A DNA stretch of 64,000 nt from positions 38,492 through 102,491 of the forward strand of contig NZ_LQOT01000033.1 in NCBI RefSeq assembly GCF_002101585.1. Reading direction: 5' to 3'. Shown here one piece after another: positions 54,265 through 62,858 of this stretch (within the stretch, counting starts at the first letter, position 1; every line of letters starts with the position of its first letter). This stretch comes from Mycolicibacter engbaekii (lineage in GTDB: Bacteria; Actinomycetota; Actinomycetes; Mycobacteriales; Mycobacteriaceae). The notes beneath the pieces are model-generated. The model saw nothing but the letters and a program-made list of their open reading frames with translations, was not told the DNA's origin and searched no databases. A program made the position numbers and the translations under genes.

Positions 54265-54429
54265 CTACGTGATCGATAAGACGCGCAATTGGGGCTCCGA
54301 ATAGAACTCCACGGCAGTGACTCCGGGGGAAGATTGGTCAAGGCGCGTCACGAAATTCGGACCGATGCCGCCGGTGGCGCTCAGTGCTCTGCGCGGCCGA
54401 TCGTCGCTGACCGCTTCCCAGCCGCCGAC
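54265..54429 (-). pseudogene. Coding-like fragment in frame after the GntR stop codon
   Basis: Directly after the GntR TAG, the same frame stays open for 54 codons: VGGWEAVSDDRPRRAL, then ATGGIGPNFVTRLDQSS and PGVTAVEFYSEPQLRVLS, ending ITstop. The residue mix looks protein-like. It could be the C terminus of a lost gene fused to the regulator by deletion, or chance in GC-rich DNA. Confidence 0.3.
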
Positions 54430-55092
54430 CTAATCGCCGGGTTGCGTTGAGGGCGAGCGTTGATCCAGCCACGCGGCGAGGGAACGGCCGGCCTCCAACA
54501 CGTGGCGCTCGGCGATGGTGCGGGCGTTCGCCGGGTCTTGATAGGCGAAGGCGTCCAACAGTTCCTCATGCTCACTGAGGGAATGCCGCTCGTGGTCGGG
54601 AAACACCGTGAGGAAGTTCGACGGCACCACCCGCGCAGCCTGCCGGATTTGAGTCATGAGCCTGGGGGAGTGGGCGGCGCGGTGGATCTCCTGGTGGAAC
54701 CGCCAGTTGGCTTCACCGATGCTGTCACTCCCGGAACGGGCGGCCACATCGGCGGCGAGTTCGCGCAGATGGTCGAGTTCAGGTGCGGTGATGCGTTGCG
54801 CGGCCCATGCCGCTGCTTGCCCAGTGAGCACACCCAGGATCGTGAAACTGTCTAGAACGTCCTCGGGTTGGATGCCGATCACCGTGATTCCACTGCGGGG
54901 AGCCACCCGGACCAATCCCTCGTAGGACAACTCCAACAGTGCCTCGCGGACGGGCGTGCGGCTGGTCGCGAACTCAGCGGTAATGGCGTCGAGGTCGATG
55001 CGGGCACCGGCCGGCAACGCGCCGGTCAGGATGCGGTCCCGCAGCTCGCGGGCGGCGCGTTCCCGCACCGTACCGGCGATGTCAACCGTCAT
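54430..55092 (-). CDS. GntR family regulator (FadR/FCD subfamily)
   Basis: This 220-residue protein has an N-terminal winged helix at about residues 9-70: RAARELRDRILTGALPAGARID, TSRTPVREALLELSYEGLVRVAPRSGITV. The C-terminal FCD effector domain carries the metal/ligand residues in NWRFHQEIHRAAHSP and SEHEELLDAF. FCD-type GntR regulators usually respond to small carboxylic acids. It is divergent from the monooxygenase operon with a perfect 16-bp palindrome between the starts, so it most likely represses that operon until its acid inducer is present. Confidence 0.9.
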   Translation of the reverse strand: MTVDIAGTVRERAARELRDRILTGALPAGARIDLDAITAEFATSRTPVREALLELSYEGLVRVAPRSGITVIGIQPEDVLDSFTILGVLTGQAAAWAAQRITAPELDHLRELAADVAARSGSDSIGEANWRFHQEIHRAAHSPRLMTQIRQAARVVPSNFLTVFPDHERHSLSEHEELLDAFAYQDPANARTIAERHVLEAGRSLAAWLDQRSPSTQPGD

Positions 55093-55124
55093 AGCCGCAC
55101 TCTAGCGTGTGCTGCACATCAAAG

Positions 55125-55152
55125 TTGAAATCTGACATATCAGATGTTAGAT
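55125..55152 (+). promoter_or_regulatory. Monooxygenase operon promoter with GntR operator inside
   Basis: TTGAAA (55125-55130) and TTAGAT (55147-55152) are spaced by 16 bases. The perfect palindrome ATCTGA-CATA-TCAGAT (55130-55145) fills the spacer. The -10 box ends seven bases before the ATG at 55160 and there is no ribosome site, so the transcript is probably leaderless. Bound regulator would block RNA polymerase directly. Confidence 0.6.
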
Positions 55153-55159
55153 TCCGAAC

Positions 55160-56530
55160 ATGGCGAAGTCAGGGCGGTGCGACCAGATGTCGCTGGTCGC
55201 ATTCATGCAGGCCGGAAGCACTTCGGTGTACGCGGGCTCGTGGCGGCATCCCGCCACCGAGCACCGGTACCTCGATGCGAGTTACTACGCGAAGATCGGC
55301 CGGCAGCTCGAAGAGGGCTGCTTCGATCTGGTGTTCTTCGACGATCGGCTGGCGATGCCCGGCATCTACGGAGGGTCGGTCGCCGAGGCTGCCCGCTACG
55401 GCGCGCGTCCGGTCAAACTCGACCTCAGCGTGATCCTGGGCGTGCTGGCGCAGACCACCTCGCACATCGGTTTGGGCGCGACGTATTCGACGACCTACTA
55501 CGCGCCGTTCCATGTGGCGCGGATGTTCGCGACCCTGGATCACCTGTCCGGCGGCCGGGCCGCGTGGAATGTGGTCACCTCGGTCAATGACAGTGAGGCG
55601 CAGAATTTCGGGCTGGAATCGCATCTGGGCCACGATGAGCGGTATGACCGCGCCGATGAGTTCCTCGACGTCGTCGCGGGTCTGTGGGACACCTGGGAGG
55701 ACGACGCGATCGTGCACGACCGTGCCACGGGTGTCTACGCCGATCCCGGTAAGATCCACGAGCTCGGTCATGTGGGTCAATACTTTTCGGCCCGTGGACC
55801 GCTCACGGTGCCGCGTACACCCCAGGGTCGGCCGGTTATCATCCAGGCCGGCTCGTCGGGTCGTGGACGTGAATTTGCGTCTCGCTGGGCCGATCTGATC
55901 TTCACCGGAGACCCTGGCCTGCAGGTCGCGCTCGATCACTATCGTGACCAGAAGCAACGCATCGCCGACGCGGGCCGAGACCCGGCATCGGTGCGCATCT
56001 GCCCGATGGCCTACGCCGTGGTCGGCGAATCCGAGGCGCACGCCAAAGAGCGTGAGGAGATGCTCCTCAACGACCTCGTGCATCCGACGGCATCGTTGAC
56101 ACTCCTGTCGGAGCTGATGAATTACAACTTCGCCCAACATGATCTCGACGATCCTGTCACCGATGAGCTGATCGCTTCGGTCTCCGGAATCCGGGGGCTG
56201 GTGCAGAACCTGCGGGTTCACATCGGCGGGGATACCGTCACTGTTCGGGATCTCGCCGAGCATCGCGCGACCCTGCTACAGGGCCCACGGTTTGTCGGCA
56301 CGGGGCCCGAGGTGGCCGATCAGATGGCGGAGTGGTTCGAAGCGGGCGCGTGCGACGGGTTCGTCCTTGCGGCAACACATTTCCCCGGTGCCTTCGAAGA
56401 CGTTGTACGCATGGTCATCCCTGAGTTGCAGCGCCGCGGGTTGGCACGCACCGAATACCAAGGTAAGACGTTGCGCGACAATCTTGGACTTGAGCGTCCG
56501 TTGCCTCAGACCGCCGGGTCGGCGTCGTAG
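55160..56530 (+). CDS. FMNH2-dependent monooxygenase of the NtaA/SnaA/DszA/DmoA family
   Basis: This 456-residue bacterial-luciferase-fold flavin enzyme is about the family's usual length (roughly 450). Family segments: TEHRYLDASYYAKIGRQLEEG, FFDDRLAMPGIYGG, TTSHIGLGATYSTTYYAPFHVARMFATLDHLSGGRAAWNVVTS, ERYDRADEFLDVVAGLWDTWE, and GRPVIIQAGSSGRGREFAS. Known members cleave C-N or C-S bonds oxidatively (nitrilotriacetate, EDTA, dibenzothiophene sulfone, dimethyl sulfide). No flavin reductase gene is adjacent. Its stop directly precedes the CoA-transferase ATG. The substrate is unknown; glyoxylate release is suggested by the downstream lyase. Confidence 0.88.
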   Translation: MAKSGRCDQMSLVAFMQAGSTSVYAGSWRHPATEHRYLDASYYAKIGRQLEEGCFDLVFFDDRLAMPGIYGGSVAEAARYGARPVKLDLSVILGVLAQTTSHIGLGATYSTTYYAPFHVARMFATLDHLSGGRAAWNVVTSVNDSEAQNFGLESHLGHDERYDRADEFLDVVAGLWDTWEDDAIVHDRATGVYADPGKIHELGHVGQYFSARGPLTVPRTPQGRPVIIQAGSSGRGREFASRWADLIFTGDPGLQVALDHYRDQKQRIADAGRDPASVRICPMAYAVVGESEAHAKEREEMLLNDLVHPTASLTLLSELMNYNFAQHDLDDPVTDELIASVSGIRGLVQNLRVHIGGDTVTVRDLAEHRATLLQGPRFVGTGPEVADQMAEWFEAGACDGFVLAATHFPGAFEDVVRMVIPELQRRGLARTEYQGKTLRDNLGLERPLPQTAGSAS

Positions 56531-57742
56531 ATGGCGACACCGACCAGTAACCGTGCGCTGCTCGACGGTGTCCGGGTGCTCGACTTCGCGACCCTGGCCG
56601 CTGCGCCGTTGGTGGCCACCTATCTCGGTGAGTTCGGCGCCGACGTCATCAAGGTCGAGGACCCCAATGGCGGCGACCCGATCCGCGGCTGGGGCTACCA
56701 GCGCAACGGCATCGGGCTCATGTGGAAGTCGATCTCCCGCAACAAGCGATCAGTGACTCTGAACCTGCGTCAGGCCGAAGGCCAGGAATTGGCGCGCAGC
56801 CTGGTTGCCCAGGCCGATGTGGCGATCGTCAACACCCGCCCGCACACCCTGCGCAAATGGGGTCTCGACTACGAGCGGTTGCGTGCTGTCAACGACAAGA
56901 TCGTGATGCTGCACATCACCGGGTTCGGGCTGTCCGGTCCCAAGAGTGAGCGCCCCGGCTTCGGCACGCTGGGGGAGGCGATGAGCGGATTCGCGCATCT
57001 CACCGGCGAAGCCGACGGGCCGCCGACGCTGCCGCCGTTCATGCTGGCCGACGGGGTCGCCTCCCTCAACGCGGCGTACGCCGTCATGATGGCGCTGTAT
57101 CACCGCGACGTGCACGACGCGCCAGGGCAATTGATCGACGTCAACCTCATAGACCCGCTGGCGCGCCTGCTCGAACAGACGCTGTTGTCGCACGACCAGC
57201 TCGGCCTGGTGCCGCGGCGCGCCGGCAATCGGTGGGATATTTCCGCGCCGCGAAACACCTATCGGACCTCCGATGACAAGTGGCTGGCGATGTCGGGTAG
57301 CTCGCCGACGCTGGCGCTCAGGGTGTTCCAGGCTATCGGCCGTGCCGATCTGGTCGCCGATGCCGACTTCTCCGACCCGCAGCGCAGATTAGCTCGAGCC
57401 GCCGAGATCGATGCAATGGTCGCAGAATGGGTTGCCGGGCAGACGCTCGCGGATGCCATGGCGATCCTCGATGCGCATGAGGTCGCAGCGGCCCCGGTCT
57501 ACGACATCGCCGACCTGCTGGCCGACGAGCAACTCAAGCACCGCGAGGTCTTCGTCGCCGTCGACGATGACGAACTCGGTCCGATGACCGTGCAAGCTCC
57601 GGTACCGCGGTTCTCGTCGGCTGCGGCACTCCTCGAACATCTTGGTCCCCGCCTCGGCGAGCACAACACGGCGGTCTACCGCGACCTGCTCGGATTGAGC
57701 GAAGCCGATATTGACAAACTGCGCACCAACGATGTGCTGTAA
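56531..57742 (+). CDS. Family III (CaiB/BaiF) CoA-transferase
   Basis: This 403-residue protein opens LLDGVRVLDFATLAAAPLVATYLGEFGADVIKVE, the typical family III N terminus. RNKRSVTLNLRQAEGQEL and GFGLSGPKSERPGF follow, and the probable catalytic Asp is in MLADGVASLNA (D174). These enzymes move CoA between acids through aspartyl anhydride/thioester intermediates. It begins on the base after the monooxygenase stop, so the genes are translationally linked. With a malyl-CoA lyase-like enzyme next, a succinyl-CoA:malate- or methylmalate-type CoA transfer is a reasonable guess, not shown. Confidence 0.88.
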   Translation: MATPTSNRALLDGVRVLDFATLAAAPLVATYLGEFGADVIKVEDPNGGDPIRGWGYQRNGIGLMWKSISRNKRSVTLNLRQAEGQELARSLVAQADVAIVNTRPHTLRKWGLDYERLRAVNDKIVMLHITGFGLSGPKSERPGFGTLGEAMSGFAHLTGEADGPPTLPPFMLADGVASLNAAYAVMMALYHRDVHDAPGQLIDVNLIDPLARLLEQTLLSHDQLGLVPRRAGNRWDISAPRNTYRTSDDKWLAMSGSSPTLALRVFQAIGRADLVADADFSDPQRRLARAAEIDAMVAEWVAGQTLADAMAILDAHEVAAAPVYDIADLLADEQLKHREVFVAVDDDELGPMTVQAPVPRFSSAAALLEHLGPRLGEHNTAVYRDLLGLSEADIDKLRTNDVL

Positions 57743-57762
57743 CCGAAAGGGAATACGCGTCA

Positions 57763-58695
57763 ATGACCGACCTGCTGCGCCGCTCCGAACTCGCCCTACC
57801 TGCCTGCAACGACCATATGTTCGCCAAGGGTGTGACGTGCGGGGCCGACCTCGTGTTCCTGGACCTTGAGGACGCCACCCCGGTGAGCCTGAAGGTGGAG
57901 TCCCGCGCCAAGGCTATCCAGGCGCTGACCCAGCTCGACTGGGGCCGCACCGCCCGCGCTGTTCGCATCAACGGACTGGACACACCGTGGTGCCATGACG
58001 ACATCATCGACGTCGTCACACGCGCCGGCGCCGCACTGGACACCATCGTCGTCCCGAAGGCCAAGACGGCCAAGGACGTCTGGTGGGTAGAGGTGCTGCT
58101 CGACCAACTTGAGGAGAAACTCGGACTGGACAAGAAGATTCGGCTGGAGGTTCTCATCGAGGATGTCGAGGGGCTGGCCAACGCCGCGGAAATCGCACGG
58201 TCCAGCAGGCGGATCGACGCGGTGATCTTCGGCGTTGGCGACTTCTCGCTATCGCAGGGTGCGCGGGTCGATACCAACTTCGTTCCGCTGGGCGAGTACC
58301 CAGGTGACTTCTGGGCCTACGCTCGCAACAAGATTATGGTCGCGGCACGCATCGCCGGAATCGATGCCATCGACTCGCCCTACCCGGATTACGGCGACAC
58401 CGCGGGGTACGAGGCTGAGGCTCGCCGTTCGTCGCTGTACGGCTACACCGGCAAGTGGGCCATCCACCCCGCCCAGGTGCCGATCGCCAACGCGGTGTTC
58501 GCTCCGACCGCCGAGGAAATCGCACTGGCACAACGGAACTTGTCGGCCTACCGGGAGGCAGAGGCCAAGGGGCGCGGCGCCGTCGGTGTTGAAGGTGTTC
58601 TCGTCGACGCCGCTCATGTGAAGAAGGCGCGAGAGGTGCTCGCGCGGGCCGCGCTGATCGATGGCGACGCTCAGCTGGTGGCGGCCGAGGGGTAG
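57763..58695 (+). CDS. Malyl-CoA/beta-methylmalyl-CoA lyase-like enzyme (CitE/HpcH superfamily)
   Basis: This 310-residue protein shows LVFLDLEDATP, DWGRTARAVRINGLDTPW (substrate Arg, R68), VLIEDVEGLANAAEIA with metal ligand Glu (E133), GVGDFSLSQG with metal ligand Asp (D160), and a C-terminal ARRSSLYGYTGKWAIHPAQVPIANAVF. These match, from memory, the Mcl1-type (3S)-malyl-CoA/beta-methylmalyl-CoA lyases more closely than citrate lyase CitE. Such enzymes reversibly condense glyoxylate with acetyl- or propionyl-CoA. It starts 20 bases after the CoA-transferase. Mesaconyl- or citramalyl-CoA chemistry is an alternative. Confidence 0.82.
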   Translation: MTDLLRRSELALPACNDHMFAKGVTCGADLVFLDLEDATPVSLKVESRAKAIQALTQLDWGRTARAVRINGLDTPWCHDDIIDVVTRAGAALDTIVVPKAKTAKDVWWVEVLLDQLEEKLGLDKKIRLEVLIEDVEGLANAAEIARSSRRIDAVIFGVGDFSLSQGARVDTNFVPLGEYPGDFWAYARNKIMVAARIAGIDAIDSPYPDYGDTAGYEAEARRSSLYGYTGKWAIHPAQVPIANAVFAPTAEEIALAQRNLSAYREAEAKGRGAVGVEGVLVDAAHVKKAREVLARAALIDGDAQLVAAEG

Positions 58696-58769
58696 GGCAG
58701 GTCGGTGCTGGCGTGCGGATCGACGTGTACCGGTCTGCCGATATCCGGACACCGACACCGACACCGGCA

Positions 58770-58955
58770 CAGCACCGGGCCGGGTGGATTCACCGCTGAT
58801 GTCGACCCCCACGCGCCGTCGTCGAACATCTGCCGGCCCGCGGTCACCGCCCGTTCCAGCGTCTCGACTCTGCTGTTGGCCCAGAAGGAACAGGGAGTGA
58901 CGTTCAAGATCCCCATCACCCGCAGGGGCGTGTTTCGATATCGGCTCGAATTCAT
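58770..58955 (-). pseudogene. folP: folP (dihydropteroate synthase) remnant, truncated and frameshifted
   Basis: From ATG at 58955 the frame reads LRVMGILNVTPCSFW and VETLERAVTAGRQMFDDGA. After a one-base shift it continues VGVDISGESTRPGAVPV. Both parts are the N terminus of dihydropteroate synthase (MGxLNVTPDSF, then GGESTRPGA). The rest of the gene (about 220 residues) is absent. The ATG overlaps the MTHFR-like stop by 4 bases, so it was once coupled to it. Downstream is a CGGTGT-type repeat of no clear function. Confidence 0.8.
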
Positions 58956-59842
58956 GCTTGTGGCGCCCAGTAGTCGAGCATCTCGGCGAAGGTGTCAAAC
59001 GCTGGCTTAGAGACACCGTAGGGCGCCTCGAAGTGGAGACTCAACGGATAGCCCAATCCGGCGACACCATCGATAACCCGCTGGTACAGGTCGAGCAGCA
59101 GGCGGCGTTTGACATTCGGTTCGCTTGCGGCAAGGGCTCGCACGAACTCCTGCTCCGCCGCGACTGCCTCGTTGCCGGGATCCTGGATCAGCCAATCGAT
59201 CAGGCCGACCGTGCTTTCCAGCTTGGGCACAAAGCCGAAGGACAGCAGGATCTCGGGCCGGTGGTGGCTGATTCTCGAGAATTCGGAGAGGAACTCGACG
59301 ATCGCATCGGAATACAGCAGCTGCGTCATCCCGAAGGTGGCGCCTCGATCGCATTTGAAATCGAAACGCCCCTTCTCGTCGTCGCGCGTGGGGATCAAGA
59401 TGACTCCCCTGTTCTCGACGAGATCGTCGAATTTCGACAAGGCGTCGGTGGGCGCGACACCGCCGCCTTCCCCGTCGTTCATCGTGCGGGGGACACCGAC
59501 GAAGATGATGCCGTCGAACCCCGCTTCGCCGAGACCGGTGAGCCTGGTGCGCAGTGCCGATTGGTCGAGGAACGAGGTGACCTGGGTGCACAGGCCACGG
59601 ACGCCGGGAAGTGCCGGATGGATGGCCGACCAGAAGTCCGCGACGTCCAGTTTGGGTTTCATCTCGATGGGCCGGTCATCGTCCTCCGGGATCATCCCGG
59701 GGATCATGACGTGACCGATGCGGCCCGCCATGCCGGCTTCGGCTGACAGCCGCAGGACCTTGTGTGCCTCGTCGCGGGCGTGCTGGGCGCCGCGGTCGGT
59801 ATTGGGTGGCACCAGTTCCAGCGCGATGGTGTTCAGGGGCAC
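58952..59842 (-). CDS. Methylenetetrahydrofolate reductase-like protein (mycobacterial Rv2172c type)
   Basis: This protein has 296 residues. It starts MPLNTIALELVPPNTDRG and contains HVMIPGMIPEDDDRP, EMKPKLDVADFW, GVPRTMNDGEGGGVAPTDAL and PEILLSFGFVPK. This matches, as I recall it, the unusual mycobacterial MTHFR Rv2172c, which differs from classical MetF but belongs to the same barrel superfamily. It would reduce 5,10-methylene-THF to the 5-methyl-THF used by methionine synthase. It lies 71 bases downstream of metE on the same strand and was once followed by folP, forming a folate/methionine operon. Confidence 0.82.
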   Translation of the reverse strand: MPLNTIALELVPPNTDRGAQHARDEAHKVLRLSAEAGMAGRIGHVMIPGMIPEDDDRPIEMKPKLDVADFWSAIHPALPGVRGLCTQVTSFLDQSALRTRLTGLGEAGFDGIIFVGVPRTMNDGEGGGVAPTDALSKFDDLVENRGVILIPTRDDEKGRFDFKCDRGATFGMTQLLYSDAIVEFLSEFSRISHHRPEILLSFGFVPKLESTVGLIDWLIQDPGNEAVAAEQEFVRALAASEPNVKRRLLLDLYQRVIDGVAGLGYPLSLHFEAPYGVSKPAFDTFAEMLDYWAPQA

Positions 59843-59913
59843 CAGGCGTCTCCGATTTCCGTTGGGTGGACACGTTGCGCCCCAGGGCTGCTGGGGCGCA
59901 ACGTGTCACGTGA

Positions 59914-62190
59914 TCAGGCGTTGGCGCGGACCTGCTTGGCGGCCTCGACCATGTTGCGCAGCGCGGCCTCGACCTCGTCGGTCTTGCGGGTCTTCAAACC
60001 GCAGTCCGGGTTGACCCAGAGGCGGTCGGGGCCGACGGCGGACAGCGCTGCGCGTAACCCCTCGACGATCTCGCTGGTTTCGGGCACTCGGGGTGAGTGG
60101 ATGTCGTAAACACCGGGGCCGATGCTGTTGGCGAATCCCGCGGCCGTCAGATCGCCGACGATCTCCATGTGCGAGCGGGCAGCTTCCACCGAGGTCACAT
60201 CGGCATCCAGGTCGGCAATCGCTCCGATCACCTCACCGAATTCCGAGTAGCACAGGTGCGTGTGGATCTGCGTCGAGTCCGCGACACCAGATGTCGACAA
60301 CCGGAACGCGGACACCGCCCAGTCCAGATAGGCGTTCTTATCCTTGCGTCGCAACGGAAGCAGCTCACGCAGTGCCGGTTCGTCGACCTGGATGATGGCG
60401 ATACCGGCGGCTTCCAGGTCCACCGTCTCGTCCCGGATCGCCAATGCCACCTGATTGGCGGAATCGGCCAACGGCTGATCGTCGCGGACGAACGACCACG
60501 CCAGAATGGTCACCGGACCGGTCAGCATGCCCTTCACGGGTTTGTCCGTCAAAGATTGGGCATAGGTGGCCCAGTCGACCGTCATCGGCTTGGTCCGGGC
60601 GACATCGCCGTACAGAATCGGGGGACGAACACACCGGGTGCCGTAGGACTGTACCCAGCCGTTGGCCGTGGCGAAGAACCCGTCGAGTTGCTCGGCGAAG
60701 TACTGCACCATGTCGTTGCGTTCCGGCTCGCCGTGCACCAGCACGTCGAGGCCGAGCTGCTCCTGCAGCCGGATCACCGACTCCACTTCGGCTTTCATCC
60801 GGTTGGTGTACTCGACCTTGTCGATCTCGCGGGCCACCAACGCCGCACGGGCCTTGCGGATCTCGACGGTCTGGGGGTACGAACCGATGGTTGTGGTCGG
60901 CAGCGCGGGAAGATTGAGCCGCGCGTCCTGGCTCTTACGGCGCTCCGCCGCGGGGCCACGGCTGTGACCGGAGGCCATGATCGATGCCAGTCGCTCCCGG
61001 ACATCGCTGTTGTGTAGGCGTAGGTCGGCTTTGCGCGACGCTACCGCGGCGTTGGACGCCGCCACCTCACCGGCAATCGCCTCCCTGCCGTGCGTAAGCC
61101 CCTTGGCCAGAGCGACGACCTCGGTCACCTTCTCGAAACCGAAGGCCAGCCAACTCCGCAGCACTGCGTCGATGTCGGGCTCCGCGTCGAGCGTATAGGG
61201 GACATGCAGCGTCGAGCACGATGTCGACACAGCGAGCCGACCCACTGAGCCGCGCAGTGATGCCAGCGTGCCGAGTGCCGACTGAAGGTCGGTGCGCCAA
61301 ATGTTGCGCCCATCGACGATGCCGGCGACGACGGTCTTGTCTGCCAATTCCGGCGTGGCGGCAATCGCGGACGCGGAACCGGCTACCAGGTCGACGCCGA
61401 TCGCCTCAACCGGAGTTGCGGCCAACGCCGGCAACGCGTCGGTGAGTTCGCCGAAGTAGGTCGCCACGAAGATGGCCGGGCGGTACGACAGGTCGCCGAG
61501 GACACCGTAGGTGTGCCGGGCGAGATCGGCGGCATTGTCGAGCACGTCGGTGGCCAGTATCGGCTCGTCGATCTGCACCCACTCGGCGCCGTGGTTCGCC
61601 AACGTCGCGAGCAGGGTCGCGTACACCGCGATGAGTTCGTCCAGCCGACCGATCGGCGGCTCGGCGCCGTCGACTGCCTTCGACAGCGCGAGAAACGTGA
61701 TGGGTCCGATGATGACCGGCCGGGCCGCGGTGCCGAGCTTCTGTGCTTCTTCCACCTCACCGAGGACCTTCGCCGGATTGAGCGCAAACTGCGTTGCGGG
61801 ACCGATCTCGGGGACGATGTAGTGGTAGTTGGTGTCGAACCATTTGGTCATCTCCAGCGGCGCGATCGCGGCGGTGCCCCGCGCGGCCGCGAAGTAACGG
61901 TCCAGCTCGTCGGGGACCACGTCATACCGAGCCGGCACGGCGCCAAGCAGCACCGCGGTGTCCAGCACCTGGTCGTAGTAGGAGAACGTGTTGACGGGAA
62001 TCGAGTCCAGGCCGGCCGCGGACAGTTGATTCCAGGTTTGGGTGCGCACGTCGGCAGCAACCGACTCGAGCCGGGCCTTGTCGATCCTGCCAGCCCAATA
62101 GCCTTCGATGGCACGTTTGAGTTCGCGGTTGGGACCGACACGTGGCGTTCCCAATATTGTTGCGGTTAAAGATGAAACGGTACGAGGCAC
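59914..62190 (-). CDS. metE: Cobalamin-independent methionine synthase MetE
   Basis: This protein has 758 residues from GTG at 62190, which has GAAGGA eight bases upstream; the frame continues upstream into the riboswitch and is not coding there. The two-barrel structure is complete: [24 protein letters not shown] at the start, [10 protein letters not shown] opening the second half, [33 protein letters not shown] and HTHLCYSEF (zinc His and Cys), and [11 protein letters not shown] (zinc Cys). MetE transfers a methyl group from 5-methyl-THF to homocysteine without B12. Its leader carries a cobalamin riboswitch, so B12 should repress it. The MTHFR-like gene follows. Confidence 0.96.
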   Translation of the reverse strand: MPRTVSSLTATILGTPRVGPNRELKRAIEGYWAGRIDKARLESVAADVRTQTWNQLSAAGLDSIPVNTFSYYDQVLDTAVLLGAVPARYDVVPDELDRYFAAARGTAAIAPLEMTKWFDTNYHYIVPEIGPATQFALNPAKVLGEVEEAQKLGTAARPVIIGPITFLALSKAVDGAEPPIGRLDELIAVYATLLATLANHGAEWVQIDEPILATDVLDNAADLARHTYGVLGDLSYRPAIFVATYFGELTDALPALAATPVEAIGVDLVAGSASAIAATPELADKTVVAGIVDGRNIWRTDLQSALGTLASLRGSVGRLAVSTSCSTLHVPYTLDAEPDIDAVLRSWLAFGFEKVTEVVALAKGLTHGREAIAGEVAASNAAVASRKADLRLHNSDVRERLASIMASGHSRGPAAERRKSQDARLNLPALPTTTIGSYPQTVEIRKARAALVAREIDKVEYTNRMKAEVESVIRLQEQLGLDVLVHGEPERNDMVQYFAEQLDGFFATANGWVQSYGTRCVRPPILYGDVARTKPMTVDWATYAQSLTDKPVKGMLTGPVTILAWSFVRDDQPLADSANQVALAIRDETVDLEAAGIAIIQVDEPALRELLPLRRKDKNAYLDWAVSAFRLSTSGVADSTQIHTHLCYSEFGEVIGAIADLDADVTSVEAARSHMEIVGDLTAAGFANSIGPGVYDIHSPRVPETSEIVEGLRAALSAVGPDRLWVNPDCGLKTRKTDEVEAALRNMVEAAKQVRANA

Positions 62191-62235
62191 GTACAGCGTC
62201 CTTCGAACGATGGGATGCTCATCGCCATAGGACGT

Positions 62236-62310
62236 CTGCCAGTGCGGTCGTGTGACCGCAGGTTGACCTCCGCCCATTCCACGAGGCGATGCGCCGCTGG
62301 GCGCGGCGCA
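62236..62310 (-). promoter_or_regulatory. Expression platform of the metE riboswitch: competing pairings
   Basis: On the minus strand the 3' part of the B12 box (CTGCCAGT, 62320-62327) is fully complementary to ACTGGCAG at 62236-62243. Between them lie two perfect hairpins: TGCGCCGC/GCGGCGCA (62290-62310) and TGCGGTC/GACCGCA (62243-62260). There is no U tract, so anti-sequestor or Rho-type control is more likely than an intrinsic terminator. Confidence 0.5.
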
Positions 62311-62319
62311 CCCAGCACG

Positions 62320-62510
62320 ACTGGCAGGTCTTCGGACTCGCAGGCACGCACCGGATCGGTGCACCTAATGGCCGTCGCTTCCCAGTCATGATGACCAGTG
62401 CCGTTGACGGCGGTCGTTCCTACATACCGCTGCGGGACAGTCCCGGATTCTCACCGGGTTCCCTCTCACGTCACACCTGGATCAGCGTGTGCCGTTCGAT
62501 GTGGCGACCA
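62320..62510 (-). ncRNA. Cobalamin (B12) riboswitch in the metE leader
   Basis: The minus strand shows the conserved core GAGAGGGAACCCGGTGAG, then AATCCGGGACTGTCCCGC and AGCGGTA, followed further on by GAGTCCGAAGACCTGCC, close to the B12-box consensus. The position upstream of metE is the classic context: when B12 is present MetH can work and metE is switched off. The 5' limit is approximate. Confidence 0.9.
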
Positions 62511-62858
62511 GAGGCCACCACAGACCAGTTGCGCTGCTGAATATACTCTGCTGGCGATTACGCAGCAGAGACACCGGCCTGTAGTTAGACCTCTGTGGTG
62601 GGCGGAGTCCCGAGGCGACAGTTCGAAGGTGAACTTCGCGATGTCCTGCAGGATGGTCGTCGCGTCCGTACCGGACAGCTGCTCGACCTCGGTCAGCAAC
62701 ATGGTGGACAGGTTGATGAATCCCACGGCGAGCTTCATCGCGCCGTCGGGTTCCTGGCTGGCGTATGTCGCTACCCGCTTAGCGGCGAACCGGGAGTCGC
62801 AGTGGCCTACCGACCACGTCGTCATGGCCCGACGAGTCCACTCGGCCTTCTCATTCAT
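62466..62858 (-). CDS. Small hypothetical protein, 3' end probably fused to the metE leader
   Basis: This 130-codon frame starts MNEKAEWTRRAMTTWSVG; the first 85-90 codons look genuinely coding (AMKLAVGFINLSTMLLTEVEQL, TILQDIAKFTFEL). The last 40 run through the metE promoter and riboswitch core, which argues that the true 3' end was lost at a junction near 62590. Its ATG overlaps the stop of an upstream fragment (ATGA), so it was the second gene of a coupled pair. I do not recognise the family; a phage- or plasmid-type accessory protein is possible. Confidence 0.45.
   Translation of the reverse strand: MNEKAEWTRRAMTTWSVGHCDSRFAAKRVATYASQEPDGAMKLAVGFINLSTMLLTEVEQLSGTDATTILQDIAKFTFELSPRDSAHHRGLTTGRCLCCVIASRVYSAAQLVCGGLWSPHRTAHADPGVT
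62540..62545 (-). promoter_or_regulatory. -10 box of the metE promoter
   Basis: TATATT on the minus strand lies about 30 bases upstream of the riboswitch core start, in the only AT-rich spot of the leader. A good -35 box is not visible. Confidence 0.45.

Noticed and set aside
58696..58769. CGGTGT-type hexamer run downstream of the folP remnant as a functional repeat
   Set aside because: Only three short imperfect units are present; this looks like simple-sequence drift in a pseudogene.
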